Assembly: GCA_002839855.1 (NCBI GenBank)
Contig: PGYV01000004.1
Span: forward strand, 141,988 to 205,987
Origin: Candidatus Goldiibacteriota bacterium HGW-Goldbacteria-1
GTDB taxonomy: Bacteria > Oederibacteriota > PGYV01
Length of the DNA stretch: 64,000 bases
Direction of reading: 5' to 3'
The position numbers and the translations under genes are program-made. The notes beneath the pieces are model-generated. The model ran no database searches. It was not told where the DNA came from and saw only the letters and a list, made by a program, of their open reading frames with translations. Below, piece after piece: positions 8,400 through 17,748 of this stretch (position 1 is the stretch's first letter; every line of letters starts with the position of its first letter).

Positions 8400-8491
8400 G
8401 AACACCCCTCCATATTTTTTTATAATATTAACAAAAAAATATAAAACATCAAGTTTTTATTTTATCAGCGGAAAAAACAGGCGGATTAAAG

Positions 8492-9211
8492 CTAAGGTCG
8501 TCCCGATTTTATTTTAGCGGCGATATTACCAAAGGTGTCTGTCAGGATGGTATCGCGGTTTTGGGAGAGGTACTGTACAAGTTCCCTGTGCGCGCGGTCT
8601 GTGACGGAGATATAATCGCCTTCAATTCCGTGAAATAAAAATACAACCCACATACCGTTCTGCGCGGCTTTCTTTACCATTTCTATCATCTGTGCGCCGT
8701 CACATTCCACCCCAAAACACGGCACCTCGTACAGATCAACAGACACAGGGTCAGCGTAAATGCTTTGCACGCCCCTTGCGGCTATGAACTTTTCTTTTAT
8801 TAAAGGTTTATAGCTTATCTCCCTGCTCTTACCAAGAGAGCTCTGCCCGCACGGGTAAGCAAACACATATTTGTCGGCTTTATAATTAAATTCATCTTTT
8901 ACTATCCTTAAATTTTCATCAATCTCTTCACGCATTCTTGCCATGTCATAATCCTGCAGGGCAAAGCCCTTAGGTACAAAATCAAAGGAGATGTCACACG
9001 GGTGGTTTATTGTATGAATGCCTATTTCGTGGCCGTCAGCTGCGGCGCCGCGCCAGGCAGGATATTTTTCCGGATTTTTAAGCGCTTCGCCCGACACAAA
9101 GAAGGTTCCTTTTAACCCGGATTCATTTAACGCGGGAACCGCGTATTTAAGCTGTGAATCAAGGCCGTCGTCATAGGTTAAACTTACCATTGCGCTGTAA
9201 TCAATAATCAT
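8492..9211 (-). CDS. Polysaccharide deacetylase (NodB-type) family protein
   Basis: This 239-residue protein has a NodB-homology deacetylase domain. The TYDDG metal motif is at about residues 12-16 and the two metal His lie in GIHTINHP at about 64-71. FAYPCGQ and VVFLFHGIEG are the later conserved motifs. Such enzymes remove N- or O-acetyl groups from sugars. No signal peptide is present, so it may act in the cytoplasm on a lipid-linked or nucleotide precursor. Its start overlaps the stop of the upstream radical SAM gene by 4 bp, suggesting that the two act in one pathway, for example glycan tailoring. Confidence 0.88.
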   Translation of the reverse strand: MIIDYSAMVSLTYDDGLDSQLKYAVPALNESGLKGTFFVSGEALKNPEKYPAWRGAAADGHEIGIHTINHPCDISFDFVPKGFALQDYDMARMREEIDENLRIVKDEFNYKADKYVFAYPCGQSSLGKSREISYKPLIKEKFIAARGVQSIYADPVSVDLYEVPCFGVECDGAQMIEMVKKAAQNGMWVVFLFHGIEGDYISVTDRAHRELVQYLSQNRDTILTDTFGNIAAKIKSGRP

Positions 9212-10701
9212 CTTACCGGCTTCTTCATAATAACAGCGCCAATGCGCTGCATTATTTTTTTTGCCCCTTCAATGTTCCACTTCCAGTCAAAAGGCCTTAC
9301 TTTGCGTAAAAGGTATAAAGGCCTGAAAAGAAGTTTCCTGTATATATGATTCCTTAATTTCTTTAAATCATCCGCTGTAAGCGCCTGCGTCCTTATTACC
9401 GGCTCTTCCGCAAGCGGGAAATATTTTGACCAGTCTTTTGTAAGCAGAAAGCCGTTTTCTTCGTAATATTTGTAAATATCCGTGTTGGGAAAAGGCGTGG
9501 AAAAGCACACCTGCGTGTAGAACGGGTCTATCTCTTTTATGAATTTTATTGTCTCTTCAACGGTCTCTTTTGTTTCACCGGGAAGGCCTATAATCACAAG
9601 CGCGTAGAACATTATGCCAAGCTCTTTGCACCATTTTGCAGCCTGCCGGATATCGTCAAGGGTCACGCCTTTTTTAATATTTTTCAGAATTTCCGCGGAA
9701 CCGGTTTCCACACCTATCGCTATTTCTTTCATGCCCGCTTTTTTCATGGCTTTTAACATTTCATAAGTTACAAGGTTTGCCCGTGTGCAGCAGACCCATT
9801 CAAGGGAATTAAGCCCTTCTTCTACCATCCTTTTAGACAGCTCTTCCACCCTGCCGCCCTTTATGGAAATGGTATCGTCAAAGAATAAGAATGATTTTAT
9901 GCTGAAATTTGACTTCAAGTATTTAATTTCCTGAATTACGCTTTCAATGTTTCTTTCCCTGCAGCGCGACTTCCCATAAGCGCAGAACGTGCAGTTAAAA
10001 GGGCAGCCGCGCGTTGTCTGAACAAGCGCAAAAGGCGCGGACATAACACCGGTATGATAAGGTTTTAAGGACGGCAGCAATTCATAAGCCGGAAAAGGCA
10101 GCTTATTGATATCTTTTATTTCCGCGGCTTTCTCATTTGTAAACACGCGCCCGTTACAGCGAAAAGAGATTCCGGGCACTTTAGCCAGAAAAGTCAGGCA
10201 GCCTTCAGCTCTGTCTTCGGCGCTTAACAGCCATTGGCCGGGTTGCAGGTCTTTTGTTTTTTTATGCACCATAACTTCCCTGCATAGGGCGCCAATCACG
10301 GCTTCCGGTTCTGAATCTATAAAGACATCCACAAAGTTTTTCTTAAAAATTGAATCCCTTATTTCCGTGACATCCGCTATTATTTTATTTCTAAGCACAG
10401 TCAAGGCGCCAAGGCCGTGCGCTATTTTTAGAACTTCCAGATCCTGTTCCTGCGTGTCAAACCCGCAGCGCGAAACCACAATATCAGGGGCAAATTTTAT
10501 CATTTCTTCGGTTACCGTCTGAATTCCCATATCAAACCCGTTAGCATCAATCAGCTTAACTTCATAATCCGCCTCTTTATTAATAACCGAAGCCATATAT
10601 AACAATGAAAGCGGCGGATAAACCGACCCCATATCCTTATGCTCAAACCGCTCTTCCCTTACCACAGGAAAACCATCCACCCGCGGCGGGTTTATAAACA
10701 A
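9208..10701 (-). CDS. B12-binding-type radical SAM protein
   Basis: The protein has an N-terminal Rossmann-like cobalamin-binding-type domain (about 1-160) and a radical SAM domain whose CxxxCxxC motif is CPFNCTFC (Cys233, 237, 240 from the TTG start). A C-terminal extension follows. The DxHxxG cobalamin motif is not obvious; DANGFD stands at its place. Related proteins act on lipids, hopanoids or tetrapyrroles. The start is uncertain. Reading continues upstream in frame as KLKVLFINPP, the usual N-terminus of this family, and an ATT at 10719 lies 7 nt after GGGAG. A rare ATT start is thus possible. Confidence 0.88.
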   Translation of the reverse strand: MFINPPRVDGFPVVREERFEHKDMGSVYPPLSLLYMASVINKEADYEVKLIDANGFDMGIQTVTEEMIKFAPDIVVSRCGFDTQEQDLEVLKIAHGLGALTVLRNKIIADVTEIRDSIFKKNFVDVFIDSEPEAVIGALCREVMVHKKTKDLQPGQWLLSAEDRAEGCLTFLAKVPGISFRCNGRVFTNEKAAEIKDINKLPFPAYELLPSLKPYHTGVMSAPFALVQTTRGCPFNCTFCAYGKSRCRERNIESVIQEIKYLKSNFSIKSFLFFDDTISIKGGRVEELSKRMVEEGLNSLEWVCCTRANLVTYEMLKAMKKAGMKEIAIGVETGSAEILKNIKKGVTLDDIRQAAKWCKELGIMFYALVIIGLPGETKETVEETIKFIKEIDPFYTQVCFSTPFPNTDIYKYYEENGFLLTKDWSKYFPLAEEPVIRTQALTADDLKKLRNHIYRKLLFRPLYLLRKVRPFDWKWNIEGAKKIMQRIGAVIMKKPVR

Positions 10702-10806
10702 TACTTTAAGTTTGTTAATCGTTCTTCTCCCATCTTTTTTCTTAACTGACTATATCACCATGGGTTAATTTTGTAAATTGCGGGTTTTTAAACAAATCCT
10801 CCACCG

Positions 10807-11271
10807 CTACCTATAAGGGTCTACTAAAAAACGAATCAAAAATACCGAAATAATTATGACCACTCCCAAAACAAACAAATTACCAGTTTCCAAGAACGCC
10901 GCCAATAAAAGAAATACAAAAAAACTTGATAAACTTAAAAGTGTTCGATCGCTAGGATTGAACTTCGAATAATTCCGCCAAATTTTCAACCTTTTAGATA
11001 AAGCATTTGACCACGAACCTTTAAAATAGAAATCATCAAATAAGAATCTTTTTTCATTATATTGAAAAACAAATGTATCAGCAGGTCCATCAAATGGATC
11101 TTTATACCTCTTTACAGATAATTTATTTATCTTTATCTCGTACTTCTTAAATAACCCAATTAATACAATTGTATTTTTACGTATTACAATTTTTCTAATA
11201 AAATAAGGCGGCGCAAACAACGCACGTAAAAAAAACGCCTTGAATTCATTATTATCACTTTTCCTAACCAT
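10807..11271 (-). CDS. Hypothetical membrane protein
   Basis: This 154-residue protein has a basic N-terminal half that may form a PH-like beta domain (KNTIVLIGLFKKYEIKINK) and two membrane helices near the C-terminus (about 110-148). AGGAGA precedes the ATG. It is followed by no gene for 100 bp and preceded by another PH-like membrane protein gene with the helices at the opposite end. No function assigned. Confidence 0.7.
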   Translation of the reverse strand: MVRKSDNNEFKAFFLRALFAPPYFIRKIVIRKNTIVLIGLFKKYEIKINKLSVKRYKDPFDGPADTFVFQYNEKRFLFDDFYFKGSWSNALSKRLKIWRNYSKFNPSDRTLLSLSSFFVFLLLAAFLETGNLFVLGVVIIISVFLIRFLVDPYR

Positions 11272-11318
11272 TAATCACATTCTCCTCTTGCTGATTAAAA
11301 TTATATTGTTAAATATGA

Positions 11319-12101
11319 TTATCCCGTAAAAGAGCTTCCACATTCACCACAAAACTTACTGTCGCTCCGGTTTATTACGCCACATTGTTTGCAAATATTG
11401 TTTGAGGTTGCCGCTTTAATAATAAAATAGAGTTCCGGCAAATTGCGCCTTCTGTAGATTTTTACCTTATTACCTGACTTTGTCGTAATAAAAATACGCA
11501 CGGATTGATCTTTAACACCATATCTAACAAATTCTTCACAGCCATATTTCAATTCAGATATCTCATTATATTTTATTACATGTTTTCCCCAGTAGTTTAT
11601 TAGCGTCAACTCATCCTTATCAAGCATCACATATGTGAATCCGTTTTTGTCTATAGTCATTGAATTTTTTGAATTAATACTGTATTGCCGAGGAACTCTA
11701 TTTACACCAGACTCTAAATTAACTCTGCTTAAAATTTTGTTTATCAAATCATCATAATTTTCCATTTGATAATCAACAAACATAAGCATTTTCTTGTTTC
11801 CATCAAACATTTCAATGCGTCTCATAGGAATATTTTCATATAAATATTTAATCTCTTCCCATTTTAAAGTTTTCCTGCCTGACACACCCCTAAATTCTAT
11901 TATATCCTGATCAATAGTAACTTTCCTGTAAGAATCAATTAAACCCCATATCAAGAAAAACGATACCATTATGGCTATAAATTTAATTTTTCCCGAACTT
12001 ATACTATCCGTCAAAAAAGCATCTGCACCAAATACAAAAACCAATAATGAAACCCCGGTCAAAAAAATACTATAATCAAATTTATATACTTTTTTCTGCA
12101 T
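11319..12101 (-). CDS. Membrane protein with C-terminal zinc ribbon
   Basis: This 260-residue protein has two N-terminal membrane helices (about 10-50), a middle beta-rich region that looks PH-like, and a C-terminal zinc ribbon CKQCGVINRSDSKFCGECG. The start is the ATG at 12101 after GGGGAGAG; a frame extended to 12173 overlaps the preceding acetyltransferase gene and has no ribosome site. Such proteins are common and mostly uncharacterised. It lies in a run of minus-strand genes with short gaps. Confidence 0.75.
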   Translation of the reverse strand: MQKKVYKFDYSIFLTGVSLLVFVFGADAFLTDSISSGKIKFIAIMVSFFLIWGLIDSYRKVTIDQDIIEFRGVSGRKTLKWEEIKYLYENIPMRRIEMFDGNKKMLMFVDYQMENYDDLINKILSRVNLESGVNRVPRQYSINSKNSMTIDKNGFTYVMLDKDELTLINYWGKHVIKYNEISELKYGCEEFVRYGVKDQSVRIFITTKSGNKVKIYRRRNLPELYFIIKAATSNNICKQCGVINRSDSKFCGECGSSFTG

Positions 12102-12132
12102 CCAACTCTCCCCTGTCAATCTATAAATTCTT

Positions 12133-12699
12133 TTATTTCCTCTCTTTAATGTACTCCCCTGCCAGTATTGCATAGCTTTTCATGTCCCTGAAACTGCTTC
12201 CCTTATAAGCGTATTGTTTTAAGATACCTTCACACTTCATGCCGCATTTTTCCAGTACTTTCGCGGAGGCGTCATTTTCCGCGTCGCAGTATGCTTCTAT
12301 GCGGTTAAGTTTTATTTCGTTAAACCCAAATTCAATTGTTTTGGCGACGCCTTCTGTCATATACCCTTTGTTCCAGCAGTCTTTGCGGATGGCAAACGCA
12401 ATCTCTGCCCTTTTATTGGCGGAGTAATAGGACACAAATCCACAGACGCCTATTAACTGATTATTTTCTTTAAGAATAACCGCCCAGTTGGAAGGTTTGT
12501 TATCTGCGTAACGTTTTGTAATAAACCTTACCAGCACTTTTGAATCTTCAATTGTCTTATGGGCGTCCCATGAAGTGTATTTTGCCACATCCGGGTCGGA
12601 TGCGAATTCAAACACCGCTTTATAATCATCCGCCTGCACCGGGCGCAATATAAGCCTTTTTGTTTCCAGCACCGGAAGATTTACAAAATGTTTTTTCAT
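12133..12699 (-). CDS. GNAT acetyltransferase, RimJ/RimL type
   Basis: This 188-residue protein fits the RimJ/RimL-like GNAT family. LETKRLILRP is the usual opening, AEIAFAIRKDCWNKGYMTEG contains the acetyl-CoA binding region, and NxxSAKVLEKCGMKCEG is the conserved C-terminal motif (here NDASAKVLEKCG). It would transfer an acetyl group from acetyl-CoA to an amine, often a protein N-terminus. The substrate cannot be read from sequence. It overlaps the upstream membrane protein gene by 4 bp. Confidence 0.9.
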   Translation of the reverse strand: MKKHFVNLPVLETKRLILRPVQADDYKAVFEFASDPDVAKYTSWDAHKTIEDSKVLVRFITKRYADNKPSNWAVILKENNQLIGVCGFVSYYSANKRAEIAFAIRKDCWNKGYMTEGVAKTIEFGFNEIKLNRIEAYCDAENDASAKVLEKCGMKCEGILKQYAYKGSSFRDMKSYAILAGEYIKERK

Positions 12700-13475
12700 T
12701 TTCCATCCTTAGATGATGGCAGCAAGTATTTATCAACACTGCTCTTTGCGTCAGCAACAGCCTTAGGATTTTCATCCTTAATTACCGTCAACAACTCATA
12801 AATGTATTCACCATCATGAGAACCGGAATATTGATCCAAAAGGATCAAAAGCATGGCTGTATTGGCATCACCAAATACTTTTCTGTTTTTTTCTATGTGT
12901 TCAATTAAAATCAGCGCCTCGCCGCGATACACAGCATAATATTCATCATTTTTATTAGTACGCCTTTGAACAGCCGCTAAAACATAATCTAGAGTTTGCT
13001 CGTATGTCTTTAGATTATTTATATTTGTCTCTACTTCTTGCCTTTTGGGTTCCATTAGCGCAGACAGAGCGTCCTCATTTTTTTCAACACGTGATAAAAA
13101 TACCGGGCTTATAAGAAACAAAGAAAATACCTGAACATTTAAAAAAGTAAAAACCACTATATACAATAACGAAAAAAGTATTTTAAAAACTTTTCTATCA
13201 GCCAGCGTCCAAACTAAAAACATCCCTATAAACGGCAATAAAAACATACCAATACCCAAATAAAATTCAATTGCTACAAATGTGTTATATATAAATTCAT
13301 TGGTTATAAAAAGAAGCATCAGATTAATCAGAAGTAAAGGCACCCAAAAAATTAATGAAAAAATAGAAATATACAAAATATTATTTCGCTTTGTCTGTAT
13401 TCTCTTTGTTATTTCAACATTTCCCATTTTTCCCATCCCATTTATTAAATTCAAACCAAATCCTGCCAAACTCAA
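12696..13475 (-). CDS. Hypothetical membrane protein
   Basis: The protein has three hydrophobic helices (about residues 34-58, 66-92 and 98-124) and a cytoplasmic C-terminal domain that looks alpha-helical. No family recognised. The start is uncertain. A TTG at 13475 overlaps the previous stop as TTGA and would give 259 residues. ATG codons at 13436 and 13427, the latter after GGGATGGG, are alternatives. Overlaps on both sides place it in an operon with a radical SAM protein and an acetyltransferase. Confidence 0.7.
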   Translation of the reverse strand: MSLAGFGLNLINGMGKMGNVEITKRIQTKRNNILYISIFSLIFWVPLLLINLMLLFITNEFIYNTFVAIEFYLGIGMFLLPFIGMFLVWTLADRKVFKILFSLLYIVVFTFLNVQVFSLFLISPVFLSRVEKNEDALSALMEPKRQEVETNINNLKTYEQTLDYVLAAVQRRTNKNDEYYAVYRGEALILIEHIEKNRKVFGDANTAMLLILLDQYSGSHDGEYIYELLTVIKDENPKAVADAKSSVDKYLLPSSKDGK

Positions 13476-14938
13476 TAATCCTTTGTATGCCCCATTAACG
13501 ATTTAACTCCGCGAAAGGCAAGGGCAATTTCGCGCGGGCTGCGTATTGATAATAAGCTCTTTATCAAAAATAACGGGTGCTTGTGAATGTTCCACATCTT
13601 CTTGCACCAGTATTCATTATCATAGTTAGACTTTAATATATTATGCTCCATATCCATTTTTTCATAATCTTTGCCGTCTTTTGTCAGCCAGCCGTTGTTT
13701 TCCGCGTCTTTGTATAGCGGGGTGCCGGGATACGGCATAATTATGGACGCCTGCATGGAATCCCCAAAGTGTGTCTTATATAGCATAAGTTCTTTTGCCG
13801 CGGCGTATGTTTTTTTCACCGAATCCTCGTTTTCCCACGGATATCCCACCATCATTGTCAGCAGCACTTTAAACCCGTAGCGCTTTGCCCTTTTAACATT
13901 CTCTATAATATCTTCTATTTTTTCAAGTTTGCCTATCCTGTGAAGCGTGGCAGTGTCGCCGGATTCAAGGCCGACTTTTAATAGCCTGTACCCGATCTTT
14001 TTCATAAGCGCGCATTTTTCCTCTGTTAAATTTTCCGCGCGCGCGTTGGAACTTATTACAAACTTTCCCTTAATCCCCCGCTTTTCAATTTCAACTAAAA
14101 ATTCCTGCATCCACGCCGTATTCCATACAGCGCCGGATTCATTGTCGTCAAAAATCTCGTGAACGCCGTATTTCTTAACCAGCATTTCCACTTCGCCCGC
14201 CACATTAGCCGCGGAACGCAGACGCGCTTTTCTTGCCCAGAACGCGTGCTGCCAGATGCAGAACGTGCATACGCCGCCTGTGTCTTTTCCTTCACGGCCG
14301 CAGCCGCGCCCTGTTAAAATATACGCGCACGGCCTTAAAAGATACGCTTCGCCGTAAGTTTTCCAGTTTGTCAAATCGCGGTCAATATATGGAAGACTGT
14401 CAAGGTTATCATCAAGTTTAAATCTGCCGGAATTTTTTACTTCGCCGTTTTCCCTGTAATAAACCCCCGCAGGCATTTCCCCTTTACCGGACAGATGCGC
14501 TGCAAGCTGAACCGCCAGAATATCATAATCGCCGCCGGTTAAAATATAATCTGCCGGACAGTTGCTCATTGACTCTTCCGGAAAATACGTGACATGGTCG
14601 CCGCACAGTATAACTTTGCACGCGGGATATTTTAATTTGAATTGTTTTACCCATTCCCAGTGAAATTTAATTATGGGCGTCTTTGTTTCCACCATTACAA
14701 TTTCCGGCGCAAAGGTATCAAGCCTTTCGTCAAACCCTTCAGCTGTCATGCCTTCGTTTATTCCGTCAAGAAAAAGCACCTGATGCCCCTGTGCTTTTAA
14801 ATTGGACGCAGCGTGCGCGGGTATTAAAGGGTATATTTTTATCTGCCTTGAATGGGTGAATTTAAACTGCCTGTTCTGGCCTAAAAGCGGTATTTTTCCG
14901 CTGCGGTAAACCGGGGGATAAATGATGGCAAAACGCAT
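13472..14938 (-). CDS. Radical SAM protein with expanded cluster motif
   Basis: This 488-residue protein has an N-terminal B12-binding-type Rossmann domain (about 1-150) and a radical SAM domain. The cluster motif is unusual: Cys213, then ten residues, then Cys224-x2-Cys227 (CGREGKDTGGVCTFC), instead of CxxxCxxC. TGRG before it and the later NARAENL and LLKVGLESG segments match the family, so the domain is intact. Function unknown; such enzymes often modify lipids or cofactors. It opens a run of overlapping genes down to the acetyltransferase. Confidence 0.88.
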   Translation of the reverse strand: MRFAIIYPPVYRSGKIPLLGQNRQFKFTHSRQIKIYPLIPAHAASNLKAQGHQVLFLDGINEGMTAEGFDERLDTFAPEIVMVETKTPIIKFHWEWVKQFKLKYPACKVILCGDHVTYFPEESMSNCPADYILTGGDYDILAVQLAAHLSGKGEMPAGVYYRENGEVKNSGRFKLDDNLDSLPYIDRDLTNWKTYGEAYLLRPCAYILTGRGCGREGKDTGGVCTFCIWQHAFWARKARLRSAANVAGEVEMLVKKYGVHEIFDDNESGAVWNTAWMQEFLVEIEKRGIKGKFVISSNARAENLTEEKCALMKKIGYRLLKVGLESGDTATLHRIGKLEKIEDIIENVKRAKRYGFKVLLTMMVGYPWENEDSVKKTYAAAKELMLYKTHFGDSMQASIIMPYPGTPLYKDAENNGWLTKDGKDYEKMDMEHNILKSNYDNEYWCKKMWNIHKHPLFLIKSLLSIRSPREIALAFRGVKSLMGHTKDY

Positions 14939-14963
14939 GGTTAATTACTTCTTGCTTTTATTT

Positions 14964-15995
14964 CTACCACAGATAATCCAGCGGGTTTTTTACAGCGCCG
15001 TTTCTAAAAATTGAAAAATGAAGGTGCGGCCCTGTCGTGCGCCCCGTGTTTCCGGACTTGGCAATAAGCTGCCCGGCTTTTACGCGCTGCCCCTGCTTTA
15101 CGTGTATCTTGCTTAAATGGCCGTATAAGGTGGAATACCCGTTGTCATGCTGTATGCGTATGTAATATCCGTACCCGTTGGCAAAACCCGCTTCTGTCAC
15201 CCTTCCCGCGGCTGCGGCGCCTACCCACGTGCCTATCTTTGCGCGTATGTCCACGCCGTTATGCATTTTTGTAACGCCCTGAATTAACGGGTCGTTTCTT
15301 GTGCCGATAAGGGAAGTGTATTCACCGGCAAGGGGCGACCTGAAAAGGCGCCTTGTGGCAAAAAGTTTTGACATGTCTTCATTTAACAGCACCGGTTTTT
15401 TCCCCTGCATAAAAATAATATCGCCGGTCTTTACTTTGCGTTTAATATTGTTATATGTTTTTATATAGTCTTCTGTCACGTTATACAGCTCTGCTATTTC
15501 CTGTAATGTTTCCCCGTCTTTTACCTGATGAATTGTTCCGCCCAGATTTGGAAGTATTATCTGTTCGCCAAGGCCGGCGATAAGGTTTTTAAACTGCGGA
15601 TTACACCCTACTATCGTATCAATTGTATAATTTCTTTTTTTCGCGATTCCCCAGAAATTTTCCCCGGCTTTAACAGTGCATACGGAAAACCTGGCTTCTT
15701 TTGCCAAAGACTTCTTATTCAGGTAAACAAGGGCAAGTTCCAGGTCACGGCTGCAGACATCGGCATAGCTGTCATTCATAAGTTCTGAATAGTCCTGCTT
15801 GTCATCTGAAAGAAGCGTGTTGCCTGATGCCTTTGGCCTTAAAGGGGCGTTTGCCGCACTGTCGCCCGCGCTTAACAGGATACCCGCGAAAGTAATTACC
15901 GTAACAAAAGCTATAAACACAAAAAGCACCGCCACCCTCTGCAGCGACACATTTTTTAAATGCTTTTTAATAAAATTCTGTAACATTCCACACAT
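14964..15995 (-). CDS. LysM and M23 metallopeptidase, cell-wall hydrolase
   Basis: This 343-residue envelope protein has a short cytoplasmic segment, one membrane helix (about 20-42), two LysM-like repeats (about 104-150 and 152-196, the second as IHQVKDGETLQEIAELY), and a C-terminal M23 peptidase domain. The zinc ligands are seen in HNGVD and HLHF. It should bind glycan strands and cut or regulate peptide cross-links. The TTGPHLHFSIFRNG region is intact, so catalytic activity is likely. The first ATG at 15995 follows AAGG; a second Met three codons later is possible. Confidence 0.9.
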   Translation of the reverse strand: MCGMLQNFIKKHLKNVSLQRVAVLFVFIAFVTVITFAGILLSAGDSAANAPLRPKASGNTLLSDDKQDYSELMNDSYADVCSRDLELALVYLNKKSLAKEARFSVCTVKAGENFWGIAKKRNYTIDTIVGCNPQFKNLIAGLGEQIILPNLGGTIHQVKDGETLQEIAELYNVTEDYIKTYNNIKRKVKTGDIIFMQGKKPVLLNEDMSKLFATRRLFRSPLAGEYTSLIGTRNDPLIQGVTKMHNGVDIRAKIGTWVGAAAAGRVTEAGFANGYGYYIRIQHDNGYSTLYGHLSKIHVKQGQRVKAGQLIAKSGNTGRTTGPHLHFSIFRNGAVKNPLDYLW

Positions 15996-16062
15996 CCTTG
16001 AAGTTTTGTATTATGTATAAAAATATATAGCATATTTTGGGTTAAATCAAGCATAAAAACGG

Positions 16063-16265
16063 AGGCTTGTAAGGTTGGATGCTTGGAGGCTTGGATGCTT
16101 TGAGGCTTGGTAAGGCTTGGACGCTTGGAGGCTTTGACGCTTGGAAGCTTGGTTAGTTCGATTTTGCCGAGCATCTAAACATCTAACCGTCCAAGCATCC
16201 AGCTGAGCTTCTAAGCATCAACCAAGCCTCTAAGCTTCTAACCATCTAAGCATCCATCCAAGCAT
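16063..16265. repeat. Octamer inverted-arm array, GGCTTGGA type
   Basis: The left arm (16063-16157) repeats octamers ATGCTTGG, AGGCTTGG, ACGCTTGG and AAGCTTGG. The right arm (16170-16265) repeats CTAAGCAT, CTAACCAT, CCAAGCAT and CCAAGCCT. The arms are reverse complements around a short T-rich centre. This is the largest octamer array in the window and fills the gap of about 350 bp between the M23 peptidase and the citrate synthase-like gene, just upstream of that gene's promoter. Confidence 0.92.
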
Positions 16266-16268
16266 TTA

Positions 16269-16297
16269 TTGACGTACCCTGTTAAATAGGTTATAAT
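16269..16297 (+). promoter_or_regulatory. Sigma70 promoter of the TCA operon
   Basis: TTGACG (16269-16274), a 17-bp spacer and a perfect TATAAT (16292-16297) lie 47 bp before the citrate synthase-like start codon. It abuts the right end of the octamer array. Confidence 0.88.
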
Positions 16298-16344
16298 TTT
16301 TCAACTTACTTATGCACTTTATGTTACGCCCGGAGGTATTAAAA

Positions 16345-17745
16345 ATGCTTCAATACAACAAATCAAGGAAACTTTTTGAGGAAGAATTTTATCATTATGA
16401 GCTTCAGGATGTAACAGAACCCCAGCTTTACAGGGACTTCTTTCCTTATGATGATGTCCCCAAAATAGTTTTCAACAACAGGGTCATGCCTATGGACCCG
16501 CCTGATGATATCTGGATTACAGATACCACTTTCCGCGACGGACAGCAGTCGCTTCCTCCCTTTGAAGTTGATGATATTGTCCACCTTTATGACCTTATGC
16601 ACAAACTTGACGGCAATACGGGTTTAATACGCCAGACAGAGTTCTTTTTATACACAGAAAGGGACCGCGCCGCCATTGAAAAATGCCTTGCGCGCGGATA
16701 CAAATACCCGGAAATTACCGGCTGGATACGCGCCGTGGAATCTGACTTTAAACTTGTTAAAGCCATGGGCTTAAAAGAAACCGGAATTTTAACATCTGTT
16801 TCCGACTACCACATCTTTTTAAAACTTAAATGGACCCGCAGACAGGCTCTTGATAACTACTTAAAGATAGCAAGGACAGCGCTTGATAACGGCATAATTC
16901 CGCGCTGCCACTTTGAAGACATTACCAGGGCGGATATTTACGGTTTTGTAGTCCCCTTGGCCAACGAACTTATGAAACTTTCCAGAGAATACAATATGCC
17001 CGTTAAAATAAGGATGTGCGACACCATGGGCTACGGAATTGCAATGCCCGGCGCCGCCCTTCCGCGAAATGTCAACGGCATCGTTTACGCAATGCACCAT
17101 TTTGCCGGCGTGCCTTCCGAATGGCTTGAATGGCACGGGCACAACGATTTTTACCGCGGCCTTACAAACGGCATTTACGCCTGGATGTACGGCGCGTGCT
17201 CTGTAAACGCAGCGTGGCTTGGCATTGGCGAAAGGACAGGCAACACGCCGCTTGAAGCGCTTATCATGGAATACATTTCTTTCCGCGGGCGCGAAGGCAA
17301 AGAAACTCTTGACACAACCATCATCACGGAAATCGCGCGCTACATGAACCAGAAAATGGGTATTGAAATAGCCGCCAAACAGCCGCTTGTGGGCAAAAAC
17401 TTTAATGTCACCAAAGCCGGCATACACGCGGACGGGCTGATGAAGAACGAGGAAATTTACAACATATTTGACACCAAGAAAGTTTTAAACAGGCCTATAA
17501 TGGTGGGCATCACTGATAAGTCCGGCGTGTCCGGAATTGCGCTGTGGATAAATTCTTTCTTTGAAATTCCCGACGGGGAAAAACTTGCAAAGGATAATGC
17601 CGGCGTTGTAAAAATAAAGGATATCGTGGACAAACAGTATGTGGACGGCAGAATAATAGGCATTGCCGATGAAGAGATGATAACATGGGTAAAGGAATTC
17701 CTTCCCGATATTTATAAAAAATTCGGTCCGACCGTAGGAGTATAA
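16345..17745 (+). CDS. Re-type citrate synthase-like protein (HMGL family)
   Basis: This 466-residue protein belongs to the isopropylmalate/homocitrate synthase superfamily. ITDTTFRDGQQ with the metal-binding Asp is at about 59-69, and WHGHNDFYRG with the two metal-binding His is at about 269-278. The long N-terminal segment and the DTTFRDGQQ variant fit the Re-citrate synthases of anaerobes, which join oxaloacetate and acetyl-CoA. The neighbouring isocitrate dehydrogenase, malate dehydrogenase and fumarase strongly support a citrate role over isopropylmalate. The start is the ATG at 16345 after GGAGG; a longer frame from 16312 lacks a site. Homocitrate synthase remains possible. Confidence 0.82.
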   Translation: MLQYNKSRKLFEEEFYHYELQDVTEPQLYRDFFPYDDVPKIVFNNRVMPMDPPDDIWITDTTFRDGQQSLPPFEVDDIVHLYDLMHKLDGNTGLIRQTEFFLYTERDRAAIEKCLARGYKYPEITGWIRAVESDFKLVKAMGLKETGILTSVSDYHIFLKLKWTRRQALDNYLKIARTALDNGIIPRCHFEDITRADIYGFVVPLANELMKLSREYNMPVKIRMCDTMGYGIAMPGAALPRNVNGIVYAMHHFAGVPSEWLEWHGHNDFYRGLTNGIYAWMYGACSVNAAWLGIGERTGNTPLEALIMEYISFRGREGKETLDTTIITEIARYMNQKMGIEIAAKQPLVGKNFNVTKAGIHADGLMKNEEIYNIFDTKKVLNRPIMVGITDKSGVSGIALWINSFFEIPDGEKLAKDNAGVVKIKDIVDKQYVDGRIIGIADEEMITWVKEFLPDIYKKFGPTVGV

Positions 17746-17748
17746 AAC

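Noticed and set aside
14095-14421. Short frames within the CX10CX2C radical SAM gene
   Set aside because: They are shadows of the radical SAM gene, which itself reads without interruption and with family motifs on both sides of the insertion.
16861-17427. A 188-codon minus-strand open frame inside the citrate synthase-like gene
   Set aside because: It is antisense to a well-supported gene and is rich in residues expected from the complementary codons; no ribosome site was found.
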